A DNA stretch of 64,000 bases. Source: Actimicrobium sp035984655 (GTDB lineage: Bacteria; Pseudomonadota; Gammaproteobacteria; Burkholderiales; Burkholderiaceae_D). The stretch is from assembly GCF_035984655.1 (NCBI RefSeq), contig NZ_JAXCHT010000005.1:106823-170822 (forward strand), written 5' to 3'. The notes under the pieces are model-generated. The model had not been told where the DNA came from and did not search any database. It saw only the letters and a list, made by a program, of their open reading frames with translations. Positions 7,456-16,073 of this stretch are shown piece by piece. Positions within the stretch are counted from its first letter, which is position 1; each line of letters starts with the position of its first letter. The position numbers and the translations under genes were made by a program.

Positions 7456-9123
7456 ATGAGTGCACCCGAACGCATCTGGAATCATCAGCAGCGCAATCGC
7501 GCGGCGCGCATGGAACGTGGGCGCGCCGTGCTTGGCGCCGATTTGCAGGGCAAGGTGCTGCCGTCGGCGCGCATCGCCGATTTGCTGCATGCCGTGCTGG
7601 AGTGCGGCGACCGGGTCTGCCTGGAAGGGAACAACCAGAAGCAGGCGGACTTTCTCGGCAAGGCGCTGGCGACGCTGGACCCGGCGCGCATCCATGACCT
7701 GCAAATGCTGCAGTCGGTGCTGGCGTTGCCGGAACATCTGGACGTGTTCGAAAACGGCATTGCCTCGAAGCTCGATTTTTCATTCTCGGGTCCGCAGGCG
7801 GCGCGGCTGGCCCGGCTGGTTGCCGGCGGCAAGCTCAACATCGGCGCGATCCACACCTATCTCGAATTGTTCGCGCGCTATTTCGTCGACCTGACCCCGC
7901 GCATCGCGCTGGTCGCGGCTGAAGCGGCCGACCGGCACGGCAACCTGTACACCGGACCGAATACCGAGGACACCCCGGCGATCGTCGAAGCCACCGCGTT
8001 CAAGAGCGGCATCGTCATCGTGCAAGTCAACCGTATCGTCGATGTGCTGCCGCGCGTGGATATTCCGGCCGATTGGGTCGACTACGTGATCGCCGCGCCG
8101 ACCCCGTTCTTCATCGAACCGTTGTTCACACGCGACCCGGCGCAGATCTCGGAAATCCAGGTGCTGATGGCGATGATGGCGATCAAGGGCATCTACGCCG
8201 AATATCAGGTCGAGCGCCTGAACCACGGCATCGGCTTCGACACGGCCGCCATCGAATTGCTGTTGCCAACCTATGCCGAGTCGCTCGGGCTAAAAGGCAA
8301 GATCGCGCGCCACTGGGCCCTGAATCCGCATCCGGCATTGATTCCGGCGATCGAGGCTGGCTTCGTCGAATCGGTCCATTCGTTCGGTTCCGAACTGGGC
8401 ATGGAGGCGTACATCAGCGCGCGCCCGGATATCTTCTTTGTCGGGGCGGACGGGTCGATGCGCAGCAACCGGGCGCTATGCCAGGCCGCCGGTCACTACG
8501 CCTGCGACATGTTCATCGGCTCGACGCTGCAGATTGATTTGCAGGGCAATTCGTCGACCGCCACGCTGGGCCGCATTGCCGGGTTTGGCGGCGCGCCGAA
8601 CATGGGCGCCGATGCGCGCGGGCGACGTCATGCCAGTGCCGCATGGCTGAAGGCCGGGCAGCAGGCCGGACAGGGCCGCAACCGCATGCCGCGCGGGCAG
8701 AAGCTGGTGGTGCAGATTGTCGAGACCTTTCGCGAGCACATGCAACCGGCCTTCGTCGAGAAGCTCGACGCCTGGGAACTGGCCGAGCAGGCCGGCATGG
8801 CGCTGCCGCCGGTGATGATCTACGGTGACGACGTGACCCATATCCTGACCGAGGAGGGGATTGCCAACCTGCTGCTGTGCCGCACCGATGAAGAACGTGA
8901 ACAGGCCATTCGCGGCGTTGCCGGTTACACCCCGGTCGGCATGGCGCGTGACCGTCGCATGGTGGAGAACCTGCGCGATCGCGGCATCGTCCAGCGCGCC
9001 GAGGACATGGGTATCGACAAACGGCTGGCCACGCGTGACTTGCTGGCCGCGCGCAACATGAAGGATCTGGTGCGCGCATCGGGTGGCCTGTACATGCCAC
9101 CCAAACGCTTTCGGAACTGGTAA
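7456..9123 (+). CDS. mdcA: Malonate decarboxylase alpha subunit (acetyl-S-ACP:malonate ACP transferase)
   Basis: The 555-residue protein matches full-length MdcA (about 550 residues). It exchanges the acetyl group on the acyl carrier subunit for malonate, giving malonyl-S-ACP and acetate. Recognisable family stretches include the N-terminal GDRVCLEGNNQKQADFL and the central GNSSTATLGRIAGFGGAPNMG. It starts immediately after the dctM stop and is followed after 11 bp by the carrier subunit gene. The order A, C, D, E, G, B, H equals what I recall for Acinetobacter. Cytoplasmic, biotin-independent malonate decarboxylase complex. Confidence 0.95.
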   Translation: MSAPERIWNHQQRNRAARMERGRAVLGADLQGKVLPSARIADLLHAVLECGDRVCLEGNNQKQADFLGKALATLDPARIHDLQMLQSVLALPEHLDVFENGIASKLDFSFSGPQAARLARLVAGGKLNIGAIHTYLELFARYFVDLTPRIALVAAEAADRHGNLYTGPNTEDTPAIVEATAFKSGIVIVQVNRIVDVLPRVDIPADWVDYVIAAPTPFFIEPLFTRDPAQISEIQVLMAMMAIKGIYAEYQVERLNHGIGFDTAAIELLLPTYAESLGLKGKIARHWALNPHPALIPAIEAGFVESVHSFGSELGMEAYISARPDIFFVGADGSMRSNRALCQAAGHYACDMFIGSTLQIDLQGNSSTATLGRIAGFGGAPNMGADARGRRHASAAWLKAGQQAGQGRNRMPRGQKLVVQIVETFREHMQPAFVEKLDAWELAEQAGMALPPVMIYGDDVTHILTEEGIANLLLCRTDEEREQAIRGVAGYTPVGMARDRRMVENLRDRGIVQRAEDMGIDKRLATRDLLAARNMKDLVRASGGLYMPPKRFRNW

Positions 9124-9134
9124 CGAAAGAGACG

Positions 9135-9449
9135 ATGGAAAATTTGATATTTCATTTTGACGGCGGACGCGCACGCGGTGCGCGACAGGCGCAACTGGTG
9201 GGCGTGGTCAGCTCGGGCAATCTGGAAGTGCTGATCGAGGCCGCCGCGCTGCAGGGCGCTTGCGAGATTCACGTGCAAACCGCGGCGCGGGGTTTCGGCG
9301 CGATCTGGCAAGCGGTCATGACCGATTTTCACGCGCGCTGGCAACTCGCCGACACGCGCATTTCGATTAACGACATGGGCGCCACGCCGGCCGTCGTGAG
9401 TCTGCGGCTGGATCAGGCGGTCGAATCGATGCTGGGAGAATCCGCATGA
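9135..9449 (+). CDS. mdcC: Malonate decarboxylase acyl carrier protein (delta subunit)
   Basis: This 104-residue protein is the size of MdcC, the small carrier that bears 2'-(5''-triphosphoribosyl)-3'-dephospho-CoA on a serine. The VSSGNLEVL segment at residues 25-33 corresponds to the modified serine region (Ser-25 in the Klebsiella protein); Ser27 here is the probable attachment site. A GAAAGAGA sequence precedes the ATG. Its stop overlaps the start of the next gene at 9446-9449. Confidence 0.93.
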   Translation: MENLIFHFDGGRARGARQAQLVGVVSSGNLEVLIEAAALQGACEIHVQTAARGFGAIWQAVMTDFHARWQLADTRISINDMGATPAVVSLRLDQAVESMLGESA

Positions 9450-10348
9450 TGGCGCAAGCCCACAGCTACCTCGAAGCGAGCGCGCGCGAGCGCCTTGGCT
9501 GGCTGTTCGAAGACGCCGGTTTCGAGGAATGGTTGCCACCGGCGGCGCGCATTGTCAGCCCGCATCTGGCGCAGCTCGATGCACCGATCTCGTTCGACGA
9601 CGGCGTCGTGATCGGGCGTGGCACGCTGGCCTGCAAGGTTATTTTTGCCGCGGCGCAGGAGGGTGGTTTCATGGGCGGCGCGGTCGGTGAGGTGCATGGC
9701 GCGAAACTGGTCGGCCTGTTGCGGCGGGCGGTCGTCGAGCGGCCCGACGCGGTCATTCTGCTGCTGGAAACCGGCGGTGTGCGGCTGCACGAAGCCAATG
9801 CCGGACTGATCGGCGTCTCCGAAGTCATGCGCGCGCTGCTCGACGTACGCGCCGCAGGCATTCCGGTGATCGTGCTGATCGGCGGCTCGAACGGCTGCTT
9901 CGGCGGCATGGGCATCGTGGCTTGCTGCGCCAACGCCATCGTGATGTCGGAGCAGGCCCGCCTTGCCATGTCCGGTCCGGAAGTCATCGAAACCGCCAAT
10001 GGCGTCGAAGAATTCGATTCGCGCGACCGTGCGCTGGTGTGGCGCACGACCGGCGGCAAGCATCGCTATCTGCTGGGGGACTGCGATTGCATCGTGGCCG
10101 ACAGCGTCGACGCATTTCGTGCTGCCGCACTGGCGTTGCTGGACCAATTGGCGCCTGCCGATGTGCCGCTGACGCTGGCCGCGCTCGAAGCGGAACAGTT
10201 GCGGCTGCAGCGTCGCCTGACGCTACACGGCGCCGCCACCGAGCCGATGGAGATCTGGCGGCAGCGCGGGATTGTCGACCCGGACAGCATTGCGTTAATG
10301 GAGCCCGATGCATTCATGGCCGTGGCGCGCCCGGCAAGGAGTCGTTGA
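9446..10348 (+). CDS. mdcD: Malonate decarboxylase beta subunit (malonyl-S-ACP decarboxylase)
   Basis: The 300-residue protein is a carboxyltransferase-fold subunit of the crotonase/ACC-beta type. The GGFMGGAVGEVHGAKL segment and GGSNGCFGGMG line the expected active site. Together with MdcE it decarboxylates malonyl-S-ACP to acetyl-S-ACP and CO2. It begins with two consecutive ATG codons (9446 and 9449); the first overlaps the mdcC stop as ATGA. Its stop overlaps the mdcE start by one base. Confidence 0.93.
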   Translation: MMAQAHSYLEASARERLGWLFEDAGFEEWLPPAARIVSPHLAQLDAPISFDDGVVIGRGTLACKVIFAAAQEGGFMGGAVGEVHGAKLVGLLRRAVVERPDAVILLLETGGVRLHEANAGLIGVSEVMRALLDVRAAGIPVIVLIGGSNGCFGGMGIVACCANAIVMSEQARLAMSGPEVIETANGVEEFDSRDRALVWRTTGGKHRYLLGDCDCIVADSVDAFRAAALALLDQLAPADVPLTLAALEAEQLRLQRRLTLHGAATEPMEIWRQRGIVDPDSIALMEPDAFMAVARPARSR

Positions 10349-11064
10349 TGGATTGGCAAACACTGACCGGGCAACTGTTTCCGCTCGGGCACCAGGTTAC
10401 CGAGCAGGATTGTTTTCTGAGTGGCACGGCCCGCGTCGGCGAGCAGACCATGGCAATCATCGGCACCACCGGGCACACGCCGATCGGTGTCGAAATCGCA
10501 CTGGCGCAGGCGAAGGCGGTGCTGGCGACGGTGCGGGATTTTCCGCAACGACCGATTCTGATCCTGGTCGATACCCAGGGCCAGCGCTTGCGGCATCGCG
10601 ACGAAATGCTGGGCATCAATGCCTACATGGCGCATTTGGGCAAATGCATCGCGCTGGCACGGCAATCAGGTCACCGCGTCATCGGACTGGTGTACGACCA
10701 GGCCCTGTCGGGCGGTTTCATCACCAGTGGCTTGATGGCCGATGATTGCTACGCACTGCCGCAGGCGACTATCCGCGTGATGGGCCTGCCGGCGATGGCG
10801 CGCATCACCAAGGTGCCGGAGGCGCGCCTGACCGAGCTGGCCAAGGACAATCCGGTGTTTGCCCCTGGCCCGGAAAATTATGTGCGCATGGGCGGCTTGC
10901 AAGGACTCTGGGAAGGCGATCTGGCGCAGTGCCTGGCAAGCGCGCTGAGCGACGCCGATCCAGTCGATCGTCGCAGCAGCCTTGGCTTGCAGCGGGGTGG
11001 CCGCAAGATGGCGGCAACCGTGACCGCAGCGGTGCTTCGGGATGGTCATGCCACCGCGCCATAG
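10348..11064 (+). CDS. mdcE: Malonate decarboxylase gamma subunit
   Basis: The 238-residue protein matches MdcE, the second carboxyltransferase-like subunit. A GQRLRHRDEMLGI helix and the QALSGGFITSGLMAD loop are typical of the family. It pairs with MdcD to form the decarboxylase active site. I chose ATG 10348 because TGATG links it to mdcD; the same frame is open further upstream to 9922, but only inside mdcD. The last 23 bp overlap the 5' end of mdcG. Confidence 0.92.
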   Translation: MDWQTLTGQLFPLGHQVTEQDCFLSGTARVGEQTMAIIGTTGHTPIGVEIALAQAKAVLATVRDFPQRPILILVDTQGQRLRHRDEMLGINAYMAHLGKCIALARQSGHRVIGLVYDQALSGGFITSGLMADDCYALPQATIRVMGLPAMARITKVPEARLTELAKDNPVFAPGPENYVRMGGLQGLWEGDLAQCLASALSDADPVDRRSSLGLQRGGRKMAATVTAAVLRDGHATAP

Positions 11065-11728
11065 TCTGGTCCGACTGTCCGCGGCAGGCTGGGATGTGGC
11101 GCACCGGCAGATTCCGGCGGCGTATCACGCTGATGTGCAGCGCTGGGCCGCGGCCGATTGGCCGGTGATTGCACGCCGCCAGGAACCGGATTGTCCGTCC
11201 GATATGTGTTGTCTTGGGTTGGCTTTACCGCCCCATCCCGTAACGTATGAAAAGGTTCGGCTGCCACTGCGCATTCCGGTCAACGAGATTACCGATGCGC
11301 GTGCACCGTTGATTCTGGCAGACGTCCTCGATACCGTTCCGGCGCCCTGGCGTGCGCCCTTGCTGGCTCTGGACGCCGAAGCGGAAACGGCCGAGCTGGC
11401 GCTGCGCGTGTACGGCTCGGCCGCGTTGCAGGCGATTACCGGCTTGCGCTACCTGCATGCGCAATCAGACCTGGATGTGCTGCTCAGCCCGGTCATCCCG
11501 GACCAGCTTGACCGCGGCCTGGCGCTGCTGATGGTGGCCAGCGCAACCTTGCCGCTGGACGGCGAAATCGTGTTCCCGTCCGGCGATGCGGTGGCGTGGA
11601 GAGAATGGCGCAATGCCGATGCACAGCAGGTGCCGTCGCGTGTGCTGGTCAAGCGCCGCGTCGGCGTTGCCTTGCTGACCATGTCGGCATTGCGCGCCAC
11701 GCTGGAGGGTGCGGCATGCGCGGGCTAG
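11042..11728 (+). CDS. mdcG: Malonate decarboxylase holo-ACP synthase (phosphoribosyl-dephospho-CoA transferase)
   Basis: The 228-residue protein attaches the triphosphoribosyl-dephospho-CoA prosthetic group to the MdcC serine. It carries a nucleotidyltransferase-like metal-binding motif SDLDVLL after a YGSAALQAITG segment, as in MdcG. The first half is less conserved. ATG 11042 (or 11048) lies inside the end of mdcE, and the gene overlaps mdcB by 13 bp at its 3' end. Confidence 0.9.
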   Translation: MVMPPRHSLVRLSAAGWDVAHRQIPAAYHADVQRWAAADWPVIARRQEPDCPSDMCCLGLALPPHPVTYEKVRLPLRIPVNEITDARAPLILADVLDTVPAPWRAPLLALDAEAETAELALRVYGSAALQAITGLRYLHAQSDLDVLLSPVIPDQLDRGLALLMVASATLPLDGEIVFPSGDAVAWREWRNADAQQVPSRVLVKRRVGVALLTMSALRATLEGAACAG

Positions 11729-12573
11729 TGCTGCAACCGGATGCCGGTCGCATTGATCCGGGCCGGATCGTTGCGCGCCTGGCCCTGCGCAGCCTGCATG
11801 CGGAACTGGTGTTGCATCCGAAGCCAGGACTGGTATCACCGCACGACAACGGCAGCCATCGCGACATGACGGCGGTGACGTTTGCGCGCAGCCTGTTCGC
11901 GTTGCGCCACTATTTTCGCGACATCGCCCGGGCCGGCGCGGACGGCGCGCCATTTCACGTGTTGCGCCAGCTCGGTATCGATGCCGAGCGCACCATGTTG
12001 CGGGCCACCGGCGGCGTCAACACCCATCGCGGTGCGATCTTTTCCAGCGGCATGCTGGCAGCGGCGATTGGCGCTGCGATGCAATCTCCGCGTCCGCTGA
12101 GTGCGGCATTGATCCGGCAAACACTGCGCGTGCGCTGGGGCGCGGCGCTGGCATTGCATACCAATGCCGCCGCCTCGCACGGGCAAACCGTGCGTCTGCT
12201 GCATGCCGCCAGCGGCGCGCGCGAGGAGGCCGAGCGTGGTTTTCCCGCCGTCTTCGAGCTGGCCTTGCCGCGCTTGGACGCGACGCTGGCGGCCGGACGC
12301 AGCTTGCGCGAAGCCTGTGTCGACACATTGTTTGCGCTGATCGCCCACATCAGCGATACCAATGTCGTGCATCGCGGCGGCGTGGTTGGCGGCATCAAGG
12401 CACGTCAGCTGGCGCAGGCTTTCCTGCAGGCGGGTGGCACCGCCGCCGCCGACTGGGAGGCGCGTGCCGACGCATGCGGCCGGCAGTTCGTGGCGCTGAA
12501 TCTGTCGCCGGGCGGTGCGGCAGACCTGTTGGCGGCCACCTGTCTGGTCCATCACGCGACGCGGCAGCAATGA
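11716..12573 (+). CDS. mdcB: Triphosphoribosyl-dephospho-CoA synthase for malonate decarboxylase
   Basis: The 285-residue protein belongs to the CitG/MdcB family, which joins dephospho-CoA and ATP to make the prosthetic-group precursor. Family motifs are visible: LHPKPGLVSPHDNGSHRDM near the N-terminus, TGGVNTHRGAIFS in the middle, and HISDTNVVHRGG towards the C-terminus. The frame extends upstream to 11596 only within mdcG, so the ATG at 11716 with its short overlap is preferred. The stop overlaps the mdcH start as ATGA at 12570. Confidence 0.93.
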   Translation: MRGLVLQPDAGRIDPGRIVARLALRSLHAELVLHPKPGLVSPHDNGSHRDMTAVTFARSLFALRHYFRDIARAGADGAPFHVLRQLGIDAERTMLRATGGVNTHRGAIFSSGMLAAAIGAAMQSPRPLSAALIRQTLRVRWGAALALHTNAAASHGQTVRLLHAASGAREEAERGFPAVFELALPRLDATLAAGRSLREACVDTLFALIAHISDTNVVHRGGVVGGIKARQLAQAFLQAGGTAAADWEARADACGRQFVALNLSPGGAADLLAATCLVHHATRQQ

Positions 12574-13469
12574 CCTTGCGCTTTGCCATCTTGTGCCCGG
12601 GGCAGGGGGGCCAAACTGCGGCGCTGTTTGCGCTCACGCCTGACGCGCCACGACCTGCGCTGGCCGAGCCGATCGAGCACATCCTCAACGATCCGGCGCT
12701 CCTGTTCGCCAACCGCCATGCGCAACCGCTGATCGTCGCCGCAGGACTGGCGCGCTGGCAGGCGCTGCGAGCGCACATCCCGCCGCCAGCGCTGGTGGCC
12801 GGGTACAGTGTCGGCGAGCTGACTGCCTACGGAGTGGCCGACGCGTTGCCGAGCGATGCCTTGCTTGCGCTGGCAGTACAACGCGCCGTCCTGATGGACG
12901 CCTGTGTCGATCCGGCCTTGCCGCAGGTGATGCTGGCCATCGGCGGTATCGGGCACGCCGAGGCCGCGCTCTTGCTGCGTGAACACGGCATGGTCGTCGC
13001 GATCGACAATGGCGCCGACCGCATGATTGCGGGCGGGCTGGCGCGCGATGCGGCGGCACTCGAAACGGCCCTCGCCAGGGCCGGCGCCAGCTGCCAGCGG
13101 CTGCGGGTGGAAGTCGCCTCGCACACCCCCTGGATGGCCGGCGCGCAAGCCGGGTTCGCCACTGCGTTGGCGCAGCACGACTGGCATGCCTGTGCCGTTC
13201 CGGTGCTGGGCGGCGTGCGCGCCGAGCGTATTCAGACGCCCCTTGCGGCGCAGGCGGCGCTGGTCGATCAGCTGGCGTCGCCGATCGGTTGGGCCGATTG
13301 CATGGATGCGCTGGTCGAATGCGGTATCGCGGTGGCGCTGGAACTTGGCCCTGGCGATGCGCTGTCGCGCATGCTGCGCGAGCGTCATCCGGGGCTCGAA
13401 TGCCGCTCGCTCGACGCCTTTCGCAGCATTGATGCGGCGGCGGCATGGCTGCAACGGCGCATCGCTTAG
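12570..13469 (+). CDS. mdcH: Malonyl-CoA:ACP malonyltransferase of malonate decarboxylase (epsilon subunit)
   Basis: The 299-residue protein is a FabD-like acyltransferase with the N-terminal CPGQGGQ motif and the nucleophile elbow GYSVGE, where Ser80 is the expected catalytic serine. It charges the carrier subunit with malonyl groups to start the decarboxylation cycle. It is the last gene of the operon. The 145 bp after it lead to kup and show no strong T-tailed terminator. Confidence 0.9.
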   Translation: MTLRFAILCPGQGGQTAALFALTPDAPRPALAEPIEHILNDPALLFANRHAQPLIVAAGLARWQALRAHIPPPALVAGYSVGELTAYGVADALPSDALLALAVQRAVLMDACVDPALPQVMLAIGGIGHAEAALLLREHGMVVAIDNGADRMIAGGLARDAAALETALARAGASCQRLRVEVASHTPWMAGAQAGFATALAQHDWHACAVPVLGGVRAERIQTPLAAQAALVDQLASPIGWADCMDALVECGIAVALELGPGDALSRMLRERHPGLECRSLDAFRSIDAAAAWLQRRIA

Positions 13470-13614
13470 CCGAAGCGGCGCAAACGAATCGACCGGCAAC
13501 CCATTCGCCACCATCACGATTGCACGCCCCAAGCCTCAAATCCGGTGCTGTTTAGTGCTACGATCCGTGCCTGAATGTGTGATGCCTCGAATTTGAATAG
13601 CGATCCCAACCTCA

Positions 13615-15492
13615 ATGACTTCTTCGACTTCTTCAAAAAATGTCGCCGCCCTGACGCTGGCTGCCGTTGGCGTGGTGTATGGCGACATCGGCACCAGTCC
13701 ACTGTATGCACTCAAGGAAGTGTTCTCCGGCAGTCATGGCGTCCCGCTCAACCATGCCAATCTGTTTGGCATTGTCTCGTTGATCGTGTGGGGGTTGACC
13801 ATCATCGTGTCGCTCAAATATGTCACGCTGATTCTGCGCGCCGACAATCGCGGCGAGGGCGGCATCATGGCCCTGATGGCACTGGCGTTGTCGTCGGTCA
13901 CCACGAAATCGGCCTGGTACCGGCCACTGACCATCATCGGCTTGCTCGGCGCTGCGCTGTTCTATGGCGACAGCGTGATCACGCCGGCGATCTCGGTGCT
14001 GTCGGCCATCGAAGGAATCGAACTCGCGACGCCAGCATTTAATGCGTATGTGGTGCCATTGACGGTGTTTGTGCTGGTCGCGCTGTATCTGGTGCAGTTC
14101 AAGGGGTCGGCCGGCATCGGCAAATGGTTCGGACTGGTGATGCTGGTGTGGTTTGCCACGCTGGCCACGATGGGCGTCATCAATATCATTCGCATGCCGG
14201 AGATTCTGCAGGCACTCAATCCGTATCACGCGTTGGCATTCATGGCCGGTCATCCCTGGATGGCGTTCGTTGCCCTGGGAGCGATCGTGCTGGCATTCAC
14301 TGGCGCCGAAGCCTTGTATGCCGACATGGGACATTTTGGCCGCCAGCCGATCCGCATGGCGTGGGCACTGATCGTGTTTCCGGCGCTGGCGCTGAATTAT
14401 CTGGGCCAGGGCGGGGTCCTGCTGGCCGACCCGGGCGCAATCATCAATCCGTTTTATCACCAGCTCGGCGCATGGAGCATTTATCCGCTGGTGATCCTGT
14501 CGACCATGGCCACCGTGATCGCTTCGCAGGCCACCATTTCCGGCACCTTCTCGATGACGCAGCAGGCCATTTCGCTGGGCTTTTTGCCGCGCATGCGGGT
14601 GGATCACACATCCGAGCGCGAAATCGGCCAGATTTACATTCCGACCGCAAACTGGGTGCAACTGGTGGTGGTGCTGCTGGCGGTGATCGGTTTCGGTTCG
14701 TCGACCAACCTGGCTGCCGCCTACGGCATTGCCGTGACGGCGACGATGACCACCACCACGATTCTGACTTTCTTCGTGGTGCGCTATGCGTGGGGCTACC
14801 GCTTGTGGTTGTGTCTGCTGGCGACCGGGTTCTTCTTCGTCATCGATGCCACGTTCTTCTCTGCCAACCTGCTCAAGGTGGCGCACGGCGGCTGGTTCCC
14901 GCTGGTGCTGGGCGCCATCATGTTCACCGTGATGATGACGTGGAAGCGCGGCCGCCAGCTGGTCTTCGATAATCTGCTCAAGCACGCCATTCCGCTGGAG
15001 GAGTTTCTGAATTCCCTGTTCCTGAGTCCGCCGGTGCGCGTGTCCGGCACCGCGATCTTCCTGCGCGGTGAAGGCGACGGCGTGCCACACGCCATGCTCC
15101 ATAATCTGTCGCACAACAAGGTGTTGCATGAACAGGTGTTGTTTCTGACGGTGCGCAATCGTCATATTCCCCGGGTGCCGGAGAAAGATCGCATCTGCAT
15201 CGTGCCGCTGGGACATGACTGTTATCAGATTTACGTTGATTACGGTTTCAAGGATGAGCGCGATATTCCCGCAGCATTGAACGCGTGCCGCATGAACGGC
15301 ATCGATTTCGAAATGATGGAAACCTCCTTCTTCATCTCGCGCCAAACCGTGATTCCAACCGTGGGCAGTGGCATGGCCTTGTGGCGTGAGCGCCTGTTCG
15401 CCACGATGTCGCGCAACTCCCGCGATGCGGCAGATTATTTCCGGATTCCCAGTAACCGCGTGATCGAGTTGGGCACGCAAGTCGAGATTTGA
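13615..15492 (+). CDS. kup: KUP-family potassium uptake protein
   Basis: The 625-residue protein is the size of E. coli Kup (622 residues). It has the family signature GDIGTSPLYAL near residues 25-35, about twelve hydrophobic segments over the first two thirds, and a soluble C-terminal domain (from about residue 460). It is a low-affinity potassium:proton symporter in the inner membrane. The ATG at 13615 is followed by a serine/threonine-rich cytoplasmic start. The stop overlaps the start of the acetyltransferase gene. Confidence 0.95.
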   Translation: MTSSTSSKNVAALTLAAVGVVYGDIGTSPLYALKEVFSGSHGVPLNHANLFGIVSLIVWGLTIIVSLKYVTLILRADNRGEGGIMALMALALSSVTTKSAWYRPLTIIGLLGAALFYGDSVITPAISVLSAIEGIELATPAFNAYVVPLTVFVLVALYLVQFKGSAGIGKWFGLVMLVWFATLATMGVINIIRMPEILQALNPYHALAFMAGHPWMAFVALGAIVLAFTGAEALYADMGHFGRQPIRMAWALIVFPALALNYLGQGGVLLADPGAIINPFYHQLGAWSIYPLVILSTMATVIASQATISGTFSMTQQAISLGFLPRMRVDHTSEREIGQIYIPTANWVQLVVVLLAVIGFGSSTNLAAAYGIAVTATMTTTTILTFFVVRYAWGYRLWLCLLATGFFFVIDATFFSANLLKVAHGGWFPLVLGAIMFTVMMTWKRGRQLVFDNLLKHAIPLEEFLNSLFLSPPVRVSGTAIFLRGEGDGVPHAMLHNLSHNKVLHEQVLFLTVRNRHIPRVPEKDRICIVPLGHDCYQIYVDYGFKDERDIPAALNACRMNGIDFEMMETSFFISRQTVIPTVGSGMALWRERLFATMSRNSRDAADYFRIPSNRVIELGTQVEI

Positions 15493-15992
15493 TGATGATT
15501 CGCCTCGCAACCCCCGCGGACGCGGCTGACATTTGCGCAATCTACAACCAGTACGTGATCAGTTCGACCATCACGTTCGAGGAGGTCGCCGTCAGTGTCG
15601 ACGAGATGGCGCAGCGCATCGCCACCATCGGTGGCGCGCTGCCATGGTATGTCTATGAAGCGCAGGGAAGGGTGCTCGGCTACGCCTATGCAACGCCTTG
15701 GAAAGCGCGCAGCGCCTATCGGTTCTCGGTTGAAAGTACCGTCTACGTCGATTTGCACCATGCCAAGAAAGGCATTGGGATCGCGCTCTACGAAAGGCTG
15801 ATTGACGATCTGCGCGCACGCAGAACGCACATCGTGCTGGCTGGAATTGCGCTGCCCAACCAGGGCAGCATTGCCCTGCACCAGAAACTTGGCTTCATGC
15901 AGGTCGCGCAGTTGCGCGAAGTCGGTCGCAAATTCGATCGCTGGGTCGACGTTGGTTACTGGGAGCTCGTGCTGGGCGATGCGCCAGACTGA
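15489..15992 (+). CDS. GNAT-family N-acetyltransferase (phosphinothricin acetyltransferase-like)
   Basis: The 167-residue protein has the GNAT fold of the PAT/YncA branch: the N-terminal IRLATPADAADICAIYNQYV, central Y-x-Y strand, and an acetyl-CoA-binding loop in HAKKGIGIALYERLI. The C-terminal KLGFMQVAQLREVGRKFDRW segment is typical of proteins that acetylate phosphinothricin, methionine sulfoximine or related amines. The start overlaps the kup stop (ATGA at 15489). Physiological substrate unknown. Confidence 0.85.
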   Translation: MMMIRLATPADAADICAIYNQYVISSTITFEEVAVSVDEMAQRIATIGGALPWYVYEAQGRVLGYAYATPWKARSAYRFSVESTVYVDLHHAKKGIGIALYERLIDDLRARRTHIVLAGIALPNQGSIALHQKLGFMQVAQLREVGRKFDRWVDVGYWELVLGDAPD

Positions 15993-16066
15993 CACGCATC
16001 GCGCGTCGGTCCCTGGCAGCCGGCGCGCAATCCCGGTTCGACTTGAGATTGCGCGCCTGCGTGTCA
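15990..16066. terminator. Hairpin between convergent genes (possible bidirectional terminator)
   Basis: A perfect 11-bp stem, 16022-16032 with 16047-16057, has a 14-base loop. The outer arms TGACACGCA (15990-15998) and TGCGTGTCA (16058-16066) are also exact inverse complements and directly extend the right arm, leaving an asymmetric bulge on the left. No T-run follows, so intrinsic termination is uncertain, but the position between two convergent stops fits a shared 3' end. Confidence 0.4.
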
Positions 16067-16073
16067 CGTCAGG

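Noticed and set aside
5725..7737. 670-codon open frame on the minus strand across the TRAP genes
   Set aside because: It is opposite well-recognised dctQ/dctM/mdcA coding sequence and its composition (Gln, His and Arg rich) is typical of antisense frames in high-GC DNA.
13633..15540. 635-codon minus-strand open frame opposite kup
   Set aside because: Same reason: antisense to a conserved transporter gene, with low-complexity Gln/His/Arg composition.
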